In this document: positions 17,197 to 26,227 of the stretch, one piece after another
How the letters are laid out: the number at the start of each line of letters is the position of its first letter
How positions within the stretch are numbered: position 1 is the first letter of the stretch
Assembly: GCF_014250685.1 (NCBI RefSeq)
Contig: NZ_JACFAJ010000006.1
Span: 1,014,501-1,078,500 of the forward strand
Length of the DNA: 64,000 bases
Direction: 5' to 3'
Source: Cetobacterium sp. 2A
Lineage (GTDB): Bacteria; Fusobacteriota; Fusobacteriia; Fusobacteriales; Fusobacteriaceae
Position numbers and translations under genes: made by a program
The notes under the pieces: generated by a model
Seen by the model: only the letters and a program-made list of their open reading frames with translations
Told to the model about the DNA's origin: nothing
Databases searched by the model: none

Positions 17197-18786
17197 ATGG
17201 AAAAATTAAAAGAATTTAGAGATCTTGGGTTGACTGAAAAAACATTAAAACCATTACTAAAAAAGGGATTTGAAAAACCAAGTCCAATTCAGGCATTAAC
17301 AATACCAGCTCTACTTACAGGAGATAAAGATATAATAGGTCAAGCTCAAACAGGAACAGGAAAGACAGCTGCTTTCTCTCTTCCAATACTTGAGAAAATA
17401 GAAAAAATAACAGGAAATGTACAAGCTATAATTCTAGTACCTACTAGAGAACTTGCTGTACAGGTTGCTGAAGAGATGAACTCTCTTTCTGCTGGAAGAA
17501 AATTAAAAATAATTCCAGTTTATGGAGGACAGTCATTAGAGCTTCAAAAGAAACAATTAGCTAAAGGTGTAGATATCGTTGTTGGAACACCTGGAAGAGT
17601 AATTGATCTTATCAATAGACAAAACTTAATATTAGACAAAATAGACTACTTCATATTAGATGAAGCAGACGAAATGTTAAATATGGGATTCGTTGAAGAT
17701 ATTGAGCAGATTTTAAGATCTACAAACGCAGATAAAAGAATGTTATTCTTCTCTGCAACAATGCCACAAGAAATTTTAAAAATAGCTAAAGCTCACATGA
17801 AAGCTCATGAAATTTTAGCAGTTAAATCTACTGAACTTACAACAGATTTAACAGATCAAATTTATTTCGAAGTTAAAGAAAGAGATAAGTTTGAAGCTCT
17901 TTGTAGAATAATTGACATCGAAGCAGATTTCTATGGAATTGTTTTCTGTAGAACTAAAAATGATGTTAATGAATTAGTAGGAAAGTTACATGATAGAGGT
18001 TATGATGCTGATGGTCTTCATGGAGATATCACTCAAAATCATAGAGAAGTAACTTTAAGAAGATTCAAAAAGAAAAACATAAACATATTAATAGCTACTG
18101 ACGTTGCTGCAAGAGGAATTGACGTTAACGATTTAACACACGTTATCAACTATGCAATACCTCAAGAGCCAGAAAGTTATGTACATAGAATTGGAAGAAC
18201 TGGAAGAGCTGGAAAAGAAGGAACTGCTATAACATTTATAACACCTTCTGAGTATAGAAAACTTCTTCAAATTCAAAAAATAGTTAAAACAGAAATTAGA
18301 AAAGAGAAAGTTCCTGGAGTTAAAGATGTAATCTTAGCTAGAAAGAACAGAATCTTTGATAATGTAAATAAAATAATGGCAGATGGAGATAATGAAGGAT
18401 TTAGCGAAATGGCTAGAGAACTTCTTGCAAATGATGCAAATCCAGTTGAAATCCTAGCAGCTATATTAAAAGATTGTTATGAGGATATTTTAGAAGAAGG
18501 AAACTACTCTGAAATAGAATCTGTAAATTCAAATGTAGATAAAGCTGGAAAAACAAGATTATTCATTGCTTTAGGTAAGAAAGATGCTATGACTCCAAAG
18601 AAAATAGTTGATTTAGTAGTTAAGAAAACTCAAATAAATCCAGCTAAAATTAAAGGAGTAGAAGTTTATGAAAACTTCTCATTCATGTCAGTACCATTCG
18701 TTGAAGCTGAAACAATAGTTGAGACGTTCAAAAAAGAAAGAAAAGGTAGAAAGCCTTTAGTAGAAAAAGCAAAAGAAAGAAATTAA
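17197..18786 (+). CDS. DEAD-box ATP-dependent RNA helicase with DbpA-type tail
   Basis: This 529-residue cytoplasmic RNA helicase has all the motifs in order: Q motif (KPSPIQALTIP), AQTGTGKTAAF, PTRELAVQ, TPGRVIDL, DEADEML, SAT, FCRTKNDV, ATDVAARGIDV and HRIGRTGRAGK. The C-terminal 80 residues (LFIALGKKDAMTPKKIVDLV onwards) form a DbpA-like RNA-binding domain, as in DeaD/CsdA and Bacillus DeaD. It probably works in ribosome assembly or RNA remodelling. The ATG at 17197 follows AAGGAAG. It is a single-gene unit with its own promoter and terminator. Confidence 0.94.
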   Translation: MEKLKEFRDLGLTEKTLKPLLKKGFEKPSPIQALTIPALLTGDKDIIGQAQTGTGKTAAFSLPILEKIEKITGNVQAIILVPTRELAVQVAEEMNSLSAGRKLKIIPVYGGQSLELQKKQLAKGVDIVVGTPGRVIDLINRQNLILDKIDYFILDEADEMLNMGFVEDIEQILRSTNADKRMLFFSATMPQEILKIAKAHMKAHEILAVKSTELTTDLTDQIYFEVKERDKFEALCRIIDIEADFYGIVFCRTKNDVNELVGKLHDRGYDADGLHGDITQNHREVTLRRFKKKNINILIATDVAARGIDVNDLTHVINYAIPQEPESYVHRIGRTGRAGKEGTAITFITPSEYRKLLQIQKIVKTEIRKEKVPGVKDVILARKNRIFDNVNKIMADGDNEGFSEMARELLANDANPVEILAAILKDCYEDILEEGNYSEIESVNSNVDKAGKTRLFIALGKKDAMTPKKIVDLVVKKTQINPAKIKGVEVYENFSFMSVPFVEAETIVETFKKERKGRKPLVEKAKERN

Positions 18787-18799
18787 TAAATTAATAGAG

Positions 18800-18829
18800 A
18801 GGCTGTCCTGATTTACTGGGCAGCCTTTT
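18800..18829 (+). terminator. Terminator after the helicase gene
   Basis: The hairpin AGGCTGTCC / GGGCAGCCT includes one G-U pair and is followed by TTT. It lies 13 bases after the helicase stop and 21 bases before mltG. Confidence 0.82.
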
Positions 18830-18850
18830 CTGACATAATAGGAGATAAAA

Positions 18851-19804
18851 ATGAAAAGAATATTATTTATGATTTCGATAACTATTGGAGTTTTGTTAAG
18901 TGGATACTTATATTATACTAATGAAGTGGGAAAGAAAAGAAGTTTTAATAAAATCTTAGAGATAAAAAGAGGAGAACCTTTAAAAAAGTCTTTAGAGTGT
19001 TTGGAGATTGAAAATAATATTCCTTTAAAAATTTATATAAAGAGTAGAAATAACGGAAAAGATATAAAGGCTGGATATTATGAAATAAAAGGAGAATATT
19101 CTTACGCTGAACTAATAGAAATTTTAGAATCTGGCAAACAAAAGGTATTTAAATTTACAGTTCCAGAAGGATATTCAATAGAGAATATAATAGAAGTACT
19201 AGAAAGAGATGGAAGAGGAAGTAAGGAAAACTTTAAATTAGCACTAAGTCAAATTGAAGATTTTCCATATCCTACTCCTAATAAAAATTTTGAAGGATAT
19301 TTATATCCAGAAACATATTTTTTAGCTGAGAACTCAACTGAAAAAGATATTGTGAATAAAATGTTAAAAGAATTTCTTAGAAAATTTCCAGTTGAAAAAT
19401 ATCCAGATAAAGAAGATTTTTATCAAAAGCTCATTATGGCTTCAATACTTGAAAGAGAAGCTCAGGTTAAATCTGAGAAGATAGTGATGGCATCTGTATT
19501 TTATAATAGAATGAAAAGAGGAATGACTCTTTCATCGGATGCAACAGTGAATTTTTTATACAATTATAAGAAGAAAAGAATGTATTACAAGGATTTGGAA
19601 ATAGATTCACCTTATAATACTTATAAATATAAAGGTTTACCACCAGCTCCTATTGCCAATCCAGACTACGAATCTGTAATGGCAGCCTATAATCCAGCTA
19701 CAACAGATTATCTATTCTTTGTGGCTATAGGAGATGGGAGTCACTACTTTAGTAAAACTTATAGAGAGCATCTAGAAATACAAAAAAAGAATAGTAAAAA
19801 ATAA
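18851..19804 (+). CDS. mltG: Endolytic murein transglycosylase MltG
   Basis: MltG cleaves nascent peptidoglycan glycan strands in the periplasm and helps set strand length. The protein is 317 residues with an N-terminal membrane anchor (residues 4-22) and a YceG-type domain. The conserved ASILEREAQ motif (about residues 198-206) includes the catalytic Glu. YNRMKRGMTLSSDATVNF and SPYNTYKYKGLPPAPIANPD are further family signatures. Length is near that of other MltG proteins. The radical SAM gene follows 10 bases later. Confidence 0.95.
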   Translation: MKRILFMISITIGVLLSGYLYYTNEVGKKRSFNKILEIKRGEPLKKSLECLEIENNIPLKIYIKSRNNGKDIKAGYYEIKGEYSYAELIEILESGKQKVFKFTVPEGYSIENIIEVLERDGRGSKENFKLALSQIEDFPYPTPNKNFEGYLYPETYFLAENSTEKDIVNKMLKEFLRKFPVEKYPDKEDFYQKLIMASILEREAQVKSEKIVMASVFYNRMKRGMTLSSDATVNFLYNYKKKRMYYKDLEIDSPYNTYKYKGLPPAPIANPDYESVMAAYNPATTDYLFFVAIGDGSHYFSKTYREHLEIQKKNSKK

Positions 19805-19814
19805 GGAGATAAAA

Positions 19815-21470
19815 TTGAAGAAAATAATTTTAGTTGGAATAAATAGTCAGTATATCCATACGAATTTAGCTATTAGATATTTAAAATCATACGTTGAAAA
19901 ATATAGTGATTTAAAGATTGAGTTATATGAGAGTAATATAAATAGTCAAATTTTAACTATAATAAGAGAAATATGTGAGTTGTCACCGGATAAGTTAATA
20001 TTTTCTACTTATATTTGGAATAAGGAATATGTATTCAAAATAATAAAAGAGATAAAAAAAATATTACCAAAAGTTGAGATATCTTTAGGAGGTCCAGAAG
20101 TAACTTACGACTGTGAAAAGTTGCTGGAGGAAAGATCAGAACTGGATTATTTATTAGTTGGAGAGGGAGAGAGAGTTTTTCTTAATTTTTTAACAAAAGA
20201 AATCTCAGATGTTAAGGGAGTATATTATAGAAATAATGGAAAAATAGAATATAATGGAGATGAAAATCCAATTGAAAATTTGGACGAAATTCCCTTTCCA
20301 TATACTGAAGAAGAGTTGAAATATGAGAAAAAAATAGTATATTATGAATCTTCGAGAGGTTGTCCTTTTAGTTGTTCTTATTGCTTATCGTCTATAGACA
20401 AAGGGGTTAGATATTTTTCTTTAGAAAGAACGAAGGAAGATTTAAAAAAGTTTTTAGATACTGACATAAATTTAATTAAATTTGTAGATAGAACTTTTAA
20501 TTTAAGAAAAGATAGATATTTAGGAATTTGGAAATTTTTACTAGAGAACTATAAAGAGGGAGTAACTTTCCATTTTGAAATAAATGCAAATATTTTTGAT
20601 GAAGAGATAATTGAATTTTTAAAAACAGTTCCTAAAGATTATTTCCAATTTGAAATAGGAGTTCAAAGTATAAATAAAAATACAATGGATAGTATAAATA
20701 GAAGAAATTTATTAGAAAGATTATCTAATAACGTAAGAGCAATCACAAAAAATATACATCTTCATTTAGATTTGATAGCTGGATTACCTCATGATACGTA
20801 TGAAACTTTCAAATCATCATTTAATTATGTTTATGATTTGAAGCCAGAAATGGTTCAGTTAGGATTTTTAAAGATTTTAAAAGGAACAAAAATCTCAAAA
20901 GAAATAGAACAATATCAGTATAAATATATAGAGTTTCCACCATATGAGATTTTATCCAATGAATTTATAAGTTATGAACAGATTGTAAAACTTAAAGATT
21001 TTGAAAAGATGTTGGACTTTTATTATAACTCTGAAAAGTTTTCAAAGTCTGCTGACTATATAATAAAAAATTTATATGGAGCGCCATTTGATTTTTTTGA
21101 AGATATAGCCAGTTTTTATAAGGTTAAAGGGTATATATCAATTGGTCATAAGGAAACGAGTCTTTTTAATATCCTAGTAGAGTTTTATAAGTTTAAAAAA
21201 TTTGATAATTACGATATATTTATTGAATACCTTAAATATGATTTCTTATGTTTAGGAAAACCAGGAATGTATCCAGAATGGTTTATATCTAGTAAAGATA
21301 AAGATAAGCATAACTTGATGTTAGAAAAATTAGATTTTAAAAGTAGTAGAGAAGCTTATAAAAATACAGAGATAGAAACTTTTAAATATAATGTTTTAGA
21401 TAATACTAAAGAAAATGTAGATATATTCTTTGAATATAGAAAAAAAATGACTAAAACTACTGTTTGTTAA
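19815..21470 (+). CDS. B12-binding domain radical SAM protein with DUF4080
   Basis: This 551-residue protein has three parts. The first is an N-terminal cobalamin-binding-like Rossmann domain (residues about 1-130). The second is a radical SAM core with the 4Fe-4S motif CPFSCSYC at about residues 187-194. The third is a C-terminal DUF4080 region, which is where the family assignment comes from. Members are common in Firmicutes and Fusobacteriota and are uncharacterised; a methyltransferase or other radical chemistry is possible. The start is a TTG at 19815 with AAGGAGA upstream. The gene ends about 60 bases before tilS. Confidence 0.9.
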   Translation: MKKIILVGINSQYIHTNLAIRYLKSYVEKYSDLKIELYESNINSQILTIIREICELSPDKLIFSTYIWNKEYVFKIIKEIKKILPKVEISLGGPEVTYDCEKLLEERSELDYLLVGEGERVFLNFLTKEISDVKGVYYRNNGKIEYNGDENPIENLDEIPFPYTEEELKYEKKIVYYESSRGCPFSCSYCLSSIDKGVRYFSLERTKEDLKKFLDTDINLIKFVDRTFNLRKDRYLGIWKFLLENYKEGVTFHFEINANIFDEEIIEFLKTVPKDYFQFEIGVQSINKNTMDSINRRNLLERLSNNVRAITKNIHLHLDLIAGLPHDTYETFKSSFNYVYDLKPEMVQLGFLKILKGTKISKEIEQYQYKYIEFPPYEILSNEFISYEQIVKLKDFEKMLDFYYNSEKFSKSADYIIKNLYGAPFDFFEDIASFYKVKGYISIGHKETSLFNILVEFYKFKKFDNYDIFIEYLKYDFLCLGKPGMYPEWFISSKDKDKHNLMLEKLDFKSSREAYKNTEIETFKYNVLDNTKENVDIFFEYRKKMTKTTVC

Positions 21471-21496
21471 AAAAGGTTTTAAAAAAAAACTGGATA

Positions 21497-21505
21497 TGTT
21501 ATAAT
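21497..21505 (+). promoter_or_regulatory. Extended -10 promoter before tilS
   Basis: TGT-TATAAT at 21497-21505 is a good extended -10, 30 bases before the tilS ATG. The -35 region is only an A/T run. Confidence 0.6.
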
Positions 21506-21534
21506 TCTATCAAACTGTTTAATAGAGGGAATTG

Positions 21535-22863
21535 ATGAAAATATTTAAAAGAGTTTTAGAAAAAATAAATAGAGAATTTCTTCTTCAAGAGGGAGATAAA
21601 ATAGTTCTTGCTTTTTCAGGAGGACCTGATTCAGCATTTTTACTTGAAATGTTACTAGAGTTAAAGAAAACTTTAAACTTCGAAATAGTACTTGCTCATA
21701 TAAATCATTTATTACGTGGGAAAGATTCTGATGGAGATGAGGATTTTGTTAGAAGAATTGGAAAAAAATATGGAATTGAAGTCTATATAAAAAGAGTTGA
21801 TATAACAAAAGAAGGAAAAGAAAAAGGTCTTGGTTTAGAAGAAGCAGGAAGAGAAGCAAGATATAACTTTTTTGATGAAGTTCTTAAAGAAATAGATGGG
21901 AATAAAGTGGCTTTAGCACATAATCTTGATGATCAAATAGAAACGTTTCTTTTTAGATTAATGAGAGGAACATCGCTAGAAGGATTAGAAGGGATAAATA
22001 GTAAAGGAAAATATATAAGACCAATAAATGAACTTTACAAAAGTGAGATTATGGAGTATTTAAATAATAGAGAACTAGAGTACAGAATAGATTCTACAAA
22101 TTTTGAAAATGAATTTACAAGAAATAGTATCAGATTGGATTTAATTCCTTTTATTGAAAATAGATATAATCCAAATTTTAAGGATAAAATTTTTACTACA
22201 ATAAAAGAAATAAGAGATGTAAATAACCTATTAAAAATAGATTATGAAGATTATTTTGATGAAGGATTCCTATCTGTAAAAAAAATGGAAAAGGAAAGTA
22301 ATTACATTCAAAGTAAGATAATCAATAGTTATTTAAATAATTATTCCATAAAAGTTTCAAGAGATAAAATATTAGGAATATTAAAATTTTTAAGTAGTTG
22401 TGGAAGTAAAGAATTTAAATTGAGTAAAAATCTTGTCTTGAAAAAAGAATATGATAAAATATTTGTAAAAGACAATAGTGTAGAAGTTTCAATTAGTCAA
22501 GAATTTAAGGAGTTAAAAGTTCCTGGGAAGATTGAATTTGGAAATTATTTATTAGAAGCTTTTGAAGCTGAAAAAGATTCAAAATTAAAAAATGAGTTCT
22601 TAACTAATTTAAATGTCGGAGATATACTTACAGTTAGAAAAAGAGAAAACGGAGATAAGATTATTCCAACTGGCATGAAAAATAGTAAAAAAGTCAAAGA
22701 TATTCTAATCAATGAAAAAATTCCAAAAGATATGAGAGATGATATTCCAATTGTCGTTTTTAATGATGAGGTTATTTGGATTGCGGGTGTAAGAGGAAAC
22801 GAAAATTACAAAGCTTCAAAAAATGGGATAAGACTAAAGTTAAGTACAAGGAGGCAGAGTTAG
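21535..22863 (+). CDS. tilS: tRNA(Ile)-lysidine synthase TilS
   Basis: TilS converts C34 of the AUA-reading tRNA-Ile to lysidine and is essential in most bacteria. The protein is 442 residues with the N-type ATP-pyrophosphatase loop SGGPDS near residue 28, HINHLLRG and HNLDDQIETFLFRLMRG. A middle substrate-binding domain and a C-terminal TilS_C domain (LTVRKRENGDKIIPTGMKNS) follow. ATG at 21535 is preferred over TTG at 21532 because of spacing from GAGGGA. Its TAG shares a base with the GTG start of ftsH, a tilS-ftsH neighbourhood also seen in Firmicutes. Confidence 0.95.
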   Translation: MKIFKRVLEKINREFLLQEGDKIVLAFSGGPDSAFLLEMLLELKKTLNFEIVLAHINHLLRGKDSDGDEDFVRRIGKKYGIEVYIKRVDITKEGKEKGLGLEEAGREARYNFFDEVLKEIDGNKVALAHNLDDQIETFLFRLMRGTSLEGLEGINSKGKYIRPINELYKSEIMEYLNNRELEYRIDSTNFENEFTRNSIRLDLIPFIENRYNPNFKDKIFTTIKEIRDVNNLLKIDYEDYFDEGFLSVKKMEKESNYIQSKIINSYLNNYSIKVSRDKILGILKFLSSCGSKEFKLSKNLVLKKEYDKIFVKDNSVEVSISQEFKELKVPGKIEFGNYLLEAFEAEKDSKLKNEFLTNLNVGDILTVRKRENGDKIIPTGMKNSKKVKDILINEKIPKDMRDDIPIVVFNDEVIWIAGVRGNENYKASKNGIRLKLSTRRQS

Positions 22864-25025
22864 TGATAAGTCTATATGGAAAAGATGAGGATCTAATTAA
22901 ATTAGTTGATAACAACGAGGAAAAAAAGGAAGAGAATCCAAAAGAAGAAGAGCCAAAAAAAGAAGATTCAAAAGATGGTTATGATGAATTGGGTGAAAGA
23001 AAAAAAGAGTTAAAAGCTAAGCTGAAACATGGACTTAGAAAAGGAAGAGGTTCATCGGATGATGAAGATGATGAAGATGACGACGACGATTCAAATGGAA
23101 ATGGACCAAAAAGAGAAAAAGGTGGGAAATTTAATTTTAAAGGTTTCATAATGTTATTATTTGTAATAACTTTATTTATGTCTTTACCATCGTTATTTAG
23201 TGATAGTAGTAAATCTAATTTAAAGGATATAAGTTACACTGAGTTTTTAAAACTGGCAGAGGACAAAACAATAAAATCTGTGGATGAAAAAGAAGGTTAT
23301 GTTTTTGGATATACTTCTGAAACTGATAAAACTGGTTATAAAACAAGAATGATAACTGATAGATTAGGAGGAGATCCTAATTTAGTAAATGTTTTAGAAT
23401 CAAATGGAGTTAAAGTTCAATCAGTTCCACCTCAAGAATTACCATTCTTATTAAATATTTTAGTATCTTGGTTCCCAATGCTTCTATTGATAGGGGTATG
23501 GATATTTATGCTAAATAAAATGAATAAGGGTGGAGGCGGAGGACCTCAAATATTTAATATGGGGAAATCTAGAGCTAAAGAAAACGGAGAAGAAATTTCA
23601 AAAGTTACATTTAAAGATGTAGCTGGAATAGATGAGGCAAAAGTGGAGTTGGAAGAAGTAGTTCAATTCTTAAAAGAGCCTGAAAAGTTTAAAAAAATAG
23701 GAGCCAAGATTCCTAAAGGAGTTCTTTTATTAGGAGCACCAGGAACAGGAAAAACACTTCTTGCTAAAGCTGTTGCTGGAGAGGCTGGAGTTCCATTCTT
23801 TAGTATGTCTGGATCTGAATTCGTTGAAATGTTCGTTGGAGTTGGAGCTTCAAGAGTAAGAGACTTATTCAATAAAGCTAGAAAAAATGCACCTTGTATA
23901 ATATTTATAGATGAAATTGATGCTGTAGGTAGAAAAAGAGGAAGTGGACAAGGTGGAGGAAATGATGAGAGAGAACAAACTCTTAATCAATTACTAGTTG
24001 AAATGGATGGATTTGGTACTGATGAAACTATAATTGTTTTAGCGGCTACAAATAGACCTGAAATTTTAGATAAAGCTCTTATGAGACCTGGAAGATTTGA
24101 TAGACAGGTTGTTGTAGATAGACCAGATATAAAAGGTAGAGAAGAAATTTTAAAGGTTCACTCAAGAGGGAAAAAATTCGCTGAAGATGTTAATTTCCAC
24201 GTTGTTGCTAGAAAAACTCCAGGATTTGTAGGGGCAGATATAGCTAACTTATTAAACGAGGCTGCAATACTTGCTGCAAGAGCAGGAAGAGACGAAATCA
24301 ATATGTCTGACTTAGAGGAAGCTTCTGAAAAAGTAACTATAGGTCCAGAGAGAAAATCAAGAGTAACTGTACAAAAAGAAAGAGTGATTGTTGCTTATCA
24401 CGAAGTTGGACATGCTGTTACTCAAAAGTTATCACCAAATACGGAGCCTGTACATAAAGTTACAATCATTCCTAGAGGAATGGCAGCGCTTGGATATACG
24501 ATGACTTTACCAACTGAAGATAGATACCTAAAATCTAAAAATGAATATCTTTCTGAATTAGTAACTCTTCTAGGTGGAAGAGCGGCTGAAGAGGTTGTAT
24601 TTGGAGATATAACAACAGGTGCAAGTAATGATATTGAAAGAGCCACTGCTATAGCTCATGCTATGGTAACAAAATTTGGTATGAGTGAAAAATTTGGGCC
24701 GATACTTTTAGATAATACTCATGAAGGAGACATGTTCCAACAGAAGTATTATGGAGAAACTACTGCAAAAGAAGTAGATGATGAAATTAGAAGTCTAGTT
24801 AGTAACGCTTATATAACAGCTAAAAATATTTTAAGAGATAATAGAGAAGTATTTGAAAAAATAGCTAAAGAACTTCTGGAAAGAGAAACTATTACAGGTG
24901 AAGAGTTAGATATTATGTTAAGAGGAGAGGAATTAGAACCTTTAAAACCACTTCCTCAAGCCGCAAAAGTAGAGTCTGCTGTAGAATTGGATAAGACTTT
25001 ACAGGATGAAGGAACTGTGATATAA
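22863..25025 (+). CDS. ftsH: ATP-dependent zinc metalloprotease FtsH
   Basis: FtsH is a membrane-bound AAA+ protease that degrades misfolded membrane proteins and regulators. The chosen GTG at 22863 lies 9 bases after a perfect AGGAGG and gives 720 residues. After an unusual charged N-terminal extension (about residues 1-90, with a run of Asp/Glu near 66-76) come TM1 (about 94-111), a periplasmic domain and TM2. Then follow the AAA domain with GAPGTGKT (291-298), [15 protein letters not shown] and the SRH, and the zinc site HEVGH (His513, Glu514, His517). A reading from 22776 would add residues overlapping tilS and bypass the ribosome site. Confidence 0.96.
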   Translation: MISLYGKDEDLIKLVDNNEEKKEENPKEEEPKKEDSKDGYDELGERKKELKAKLKHGLRKGRGSSDDEDDEDDDDDSNGNGPKREKGGKFNFKGFIMLLFVITLFMSLPSLFSDSSKSNLKDISYTEFLKLAEDKTIKSVDEKEGYVFGYTSETDKTGYKTRMITDRLGGDPNLVNVLESNGVKVQSVPPQELPFLLNILVSWFPMLLLIGVWIFMLNKMNKGGGGGPQIFNMGKSRAKENGEEISKVTFKDVAGIDEAKVELEEVVQFLKEPEKFKKIGAKIPKGVLLLGAPGTGKTLLAKAVAGEAGVPFFSMSGSEFVEMFVGVGASRVRDLFNKARKNAPCIIFIDEIDAVGRKRGSGQGGGNDEREQTLNQLLVEMDGFGTDETIIVLAATNRPEILDKALMRPGRFDRQVVVDRPDIKGREEILKVHSRGKKFAEDVNFHVVARKTPGFVGADIANLLNEAAILAARAGRDEINMSDLEEASEKVTIGPERKSRVTVQKERVIVAYHEVGHAVTQKLSPNTEPVHKVTIIPRGMAALGYTMTLPTEDRYLKSKNEYLSELVTLLGGRAAEEVVFGDITTGASNDIERATAIAHAMVTKFGMSEKFGPILLDNTHEGDMFQQKYYGETTAKEVDDEIRSLVSNAYITAKNILRDNREVFEKIAKELLERETITGEELDIMLRGEELEPLKPLPQAAKVESAVELDKTLQDEGTVI

Positions 25026-25026
25026 T
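24998..25026 (+). promoter_or_regulatory. Promoter of rpsO inside the 3' end of ftsH
   Basis: TTTACA (24998-25003) and TATAAT (25021-25026) are 17 bases apart, with TGA just before the -10 (extended -10). The -10 overlaps the ftsH stop codon. Transcription would start near 25033, giving a leader of about 77 bases before rpsO. Confidence 0.75.
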
Positions 25027-25040
25027 ATTTTTATATTTAA

Positions 25041-25074
25041 GCTAGGATTTGCGATTAGCCTTGCAATTCTTGGC
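25041..25074 (+). promoter_or_regulatory. Structured rpsO leader, candidate S15 autoregulatory hairpin
   Basis: GCTAGGATTTGC (25041-25052) pairs with GCAATTCTTGGC (25063-25074) at 11 of 12 positions around a 10-base loop. Within the stem a G-U pair (25045/25070) is followed by a G-C pair (25046/25069), the type of step recognised by ribosomal protein S15 in 16S rRNA and in several rpsO leaders. The hairpin ends 21 bases before AGGAGG. Pairing is read directly; the regulatory role is inference. Confidence 0.5.
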
Positions 25075-25109
25075 ATAGATAATATTTATATAATCAGGAG
25101 GCTTCAAAA

Positions 25110-25373
25110 ATGGCTATGATAAACAAAGAAGAAATAATCAGCGTATACGGTAAGGACACTAAAGATACTGGATCTACAGAGGTTCAAATCGCTATATTAA
25201 CAGCTCAAATCAATCACTTAACAACTCACTTAAGAACTCACAAGAAAGATTTCCACTCAAGATTAGGATTACTAAAAATGGTTGGAAAAAGAAAAAGACT
25301 TCTTAACTACTTAACTAAGAAAGATATCGAAGGATACAGAGCATTAATAGCTAAACTTGGAATAAGAAAGTAA
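25110..25373 (+). CDS. rpsO: 30S ribosomal protein S15
   Basis: S15 is a primary binding protein of the 16S rRNA central domain. The 87-residue product matches the family in length and sequence: [37 protein letters not shown] and [12 protein letters not shown] are the diagnostic blocks. AGGAGG sits 8 bases before the ATG. It forms a short unit of its own with promoter, structured leader and terminator. Confidence 0.98.
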   Translation: MAMINKEEIISVYGKDTKDTGSTEVQIAILTAQINHLTTHLRTHKKDFHSRLGLLKMVGKRKRLLNYLTKKDIEGYRALIAKLGIRK

Positions 25374-25376
25374 TTC

Positions 25377-25402
25377 AAAACGAGGATTTTTCCTCGTTTT
25401 TT
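25377..25402 (+). terminator. Terminator of rpsO
   Basis: AAAACGAGG and CCTCGTTTT form a 9-base-pair hairpin with a 6-base loop, followed by more T, directly after the rpsO stop. Confidence 0.9.
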
Positions 25403-25433
25403 ATTACCTAAAAATTAAGAGAATGGAGATAAT

Positions 25434-26189
25434 ATGAAAAAAATTTGCGGAGTAATTTTATTTTTATTAACTTTTACACAAGGTATCGCTTTTAATATAG
25501 GAATAGCTCCAACGAGCTTTGAAATATCTTTAGACAAGCCAGAAACTAAAGAAGTGACAATTTTAAATAACACGGCAGAAGAAATGAGAGTTGAAGTTAG
25601 CCCTGAAAAACCGGAAAATTATAATGAAGAACATTATTTAGGAAAGTGGATGAGAATTTATCCAAAAGTAGTCAGCGTTAAACCTTTTGGGAAACAAATA
25701 GTAAGATTTGCATTAAGAACCCCATCTGATTTACCACATGGTGAGTATAAATCATACTTAGTTTTTAAAGAAATTCCAAAAAAACCAGTTGATGAAATTA
25801 ATAAAAAAGAAAATATGAAAATAAATATAAATATGTTAACAGAAATAGCAATTAGTATATATGGTGAAAAAGGAAACCAGAATATTATTGCTGAAGTAAA
25901 AAAAGTAAATCTGAAAAAAGATGGAAATAAAATTCAGTTAGAGACTGAAATTGTCCCGAAAGGAAATAGTTCAGTAAAAGCTTTCTATGAAGTGAAATTC
26001 TATAATGTTAACGGGAAATTAATTTCAAATGAAGAAGGTATAATTGGAAGAACTGGAAGAAGTAAAGCAGAAAAGTTTGAAACATTAATAAATCTTCCTC
26101 AAAAGAAGGCAGATAGAGTAAATATTAAAATTCTAGATCAGAAAAGAAAAGTAATTTTAGAAAAAGAAATGAAAATTATTACAGAATAA
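25434..26189 (+). CDS. Periplasmic PapD-like (fimbrial-type) chaperone protein
   Basis: This 251-residue exported protein has a signal peptide (residues 1-19, ending QGIA). Its first 120 residues have the immunoglobulin-like layout of pilus assembly chaperones: an IAPTSFEISLDKPETKEVTILNN strand pair, then WMRIYPKVVSVKPFGKQIVRFAL with the basic and aromatic positions seen in PapD-type G1/F1 strands. No usher or pilin gene is nearby. The upstream gene is rpsO behind a terminator and the downstream gene encodes a YibE/F membrane protein. Chaperone function is inferred from fold resemblance only. Confidence 0.75.
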   Translation: MKKICGVILFLLTFTQGIAFNIGIAPTSFEISLDKPETKEVTILNNTAEEMRVEVSPEKPENYNEEHYLGKWMRIYPKVVSVKPFGKQIVRFALRTPSDLPHGEYKSYLVFKEIPKKPVDEINKKENMKININMLTEIAISIYGEKGNQNIIAEVKKVNLKKDGNKIQLETEIVPKGNSSVKAFYEVKFYNVNGKLISNEEGIIGRTGRSKAEKFETLINLPQKKADRVNIKILDQKRKVILEKEMKIITE

Positions 26190-26227
26190 GTTAAATATAT
26201 TCAAAAAAGTTTTTTAGGGAGAATGGC

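Noticed and set aside
22776-22862. Earlier in-frame start for ftsH
   Set aside because: The extra residues come from the tilS coding region read in another frame, and AGGAGG stands just before the GTG at 22863.
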